64,000 bases of DNA from Elephas maximus indicus (Eukaryota > Chordata > Mammalia > Proboscidea > Elephantidae), in the NCBI RefSeq assembly GCF_024166365.1, contig NC_064821.1:48511093-48575092 (forward strand), in the 5' to 3' direction. Positions 62,601 to 64,000 of this stretch are shown here, piece by piece; position 1 is the stretch's first letter; the number at the start of each line of letters is the position of its first letter. The notes beneath the pieces are model-generated. The model saw only the letters and a list, made by a program, of their open reading frames with translations. It was not told the origin of the DNA and ran no database searches. Made by a program: the position numbers and the translations under genes.

Positions 62601-63608
62601 TTTTTAACTTCACACAATCCAAAAAGGAAGTGGAACAAAGAAACAGTGCTCTGGGGAGAGTGAAGTTCTCAAGGCCTAGCAGTTTGGTTTTTTTTTTGTA
62701 ATCACCTGTAGGTGGGGCCCTAGAGGCTAGGCAGGCCAGCTCCTGCAAGGAAGAGCCCATTAGCATCATCAGGCGCCCTAGGACACCAGGAATCCTGTAG
62801 CTACGGTTCTTGTGGGTCACCATGTGCCATGGTAAGACGATGCATAAGGGACAGGGTGCTGGGGTCAGCCCAGGAGGGTCTCCCTCTTGCAAGGTTAGCT
62901 CCAAGTGGGGATCCTTGGAACATGAGAGTATTGATCCTCACTGGCGACAGGGCCCAGAATTATCCCACTGAAAATTATCCCACTGAAAACTCTCATCAGG
63001 CAAACTCGGGAAAACGTGGCTGTGCCAGCAGGGTGGCTGCCCACTAGACCACCTTTGCCAGTAAAGAAGGTGTGACAGCAGAACCCTTCTCCCCACCTCC
63101 CCCAATCCTTGGAGAATCAGTTTAGCAAACACACAAGAGAAAAATAATTTATTTAATTTACAATAGTAAGGCTTTGACTTCATCCCAGACAGCCATGGTT
63201 TTCATTACAATTTTGCAGGTGCAAAAACTCAACACTATGTTATTACACCATGACTGGAAGTCTGTAAAAATGTTTTTCCTTGTAGCGGACATATGAAGAG
63301 TTCTGTTTGCACCTTTACCCCGGGCTGAATAATCATATTTATTTAAAAAAAAAAAAACACCGCAAGCTCCGAAGCCTAAACAGGGAGAAAGTGGCTGGTA
63401 AACGTGATTTCAGAGAGTTTCAAAAAGTGCTTACGAAGAGACTGAGCTGACAGTCAGGGCTGGGGCACTGGTTAAGGCTGAGCTCGTACGCCAGAGACTG
63501 AGGGATGCAGGCAGGTAAACATTAACAACAATAACAGAAGAGAAAGGAATCCACTGGAAGAGAAAGCTATAACCCCTCCTGGATTTTTAGGACACTTTCA
63601 TTCCCAGA

Positions 63609-63822
63609 GTCCCTGGGTGGTGCAAACAGTTAATGCACTCAGCTGCTAACCGAAATGGTGGTGGTTCAAGTCCACCCAGAGGCACCTTGGAAGAAAGGCC
63701 TGGCAATCTGCTTCTGAAAGTCAGCCACTAAAAACCTTACAGAGCTCAGGTGTACTCTGACACACAGGGGTCACCACGCGTCAGAGCTGACTCGATGGCA
63801 ACTGGTTACTGGTTCATTCCCA
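63609..63822 (+). repeat. AfroSINE
   Basis: Well-kept long type, GAGTCCCTGGGTGGTGCAAA to CTCGATGGCAACTGGTTACT; flanked by TTCATTCCCA on both sides. Confidence 0.9.
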
Positions 63823-64000
63823 TTCATCGTTTAGTTCTTAACTCTACCCACCTGGCTGTATTTATTTAGTCACTCAATCCAAGACACAAGAGATGTTGCT
63901 GCTTTCGAGGTCAGAGGCCCAGCGATTCAGACACAGACAGAGCAGACCTGGCCTCAGGCCCAGGCTAAGGCACTTTGGCAAGTTCCTTCCTGGTCCACAC

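Noticed and set aside
50600..64000. Exons of GPR157, expected upstream of SLC2A5
   Set aside because: No receptor-like transmembrane coding text found; in human the distance is larger than the DNA available here.

Overview
This is vertebrate nuclear DNA from an afrotherian mammal, most likely an elephant or a close paenungulate. The evidence is about fifty AfroSINE-type short repeats, many fragments of an RTE-type LINE ending in (CAA)n, and L1 3' ends of a type I associate with that clade. Genes are split into exons by GT-AG introns, and there is no operon structure, CRISPR array or prokaryotic signal. The species call is inference from repeat content, not from a database match.

One protein-coding gene is visible. 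SLC2A5, the facilitative fructose transporter GLUT5, runs on the minus strand from a TATA-type promoter near 48530 to a poly(A) signal near 11512. I placed twelve coding exons by splice sites and reading frame. They sum to 1506 nt, that is 501 codons plus stop, the length of human GLUT5, and every junction keeps frame. Fructose-site residues (Q167, Q288, Q289, N294, I296, H387, A396, W420) and sugar-porter motifs are present, so the gene looks functional. Introns range from 91 bp to about 10.8 kb.

Layout. 1-11490: intergenic DNA downstream of SLC2A5, with LTR relics, an RTE inverted at its 5' end, L2-like and MIR relics, L1 3' ends and a 2.1-kb RTE with a decayed reverse transcriptase. 11490-48500: SLC2A5, its long introns filled with nested SINE, RTE, L1 and DNA-transposon insertions. 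48500-50600: promoter-proximal DNA, a (GT)n(GC)n(G)n tract, and an isolated CpG island with candidate 5' splice sites on the plus strand. 50600-64000: intergenic repeats, including an L1 relic carrying three later insertions. I saw no exon of SLC2A7 or GPR157, the neighbours expected from human synteny.

The most interesting structures are in the repeats. First, a composite hAT-like foldback element of about 370 bp is present twice in intron 5, built as a 190-bp palindrome joined to a second unit with the same ends. Second, three RTE-machinery insertions (one SINE and two RTEs) sit at the same homologous position of two separate L1 copies. Third, several SINEs carry the RTE 3' tail on different heads, including a tRNA-Gly-like head and what looks like the RTE's own 5' region.
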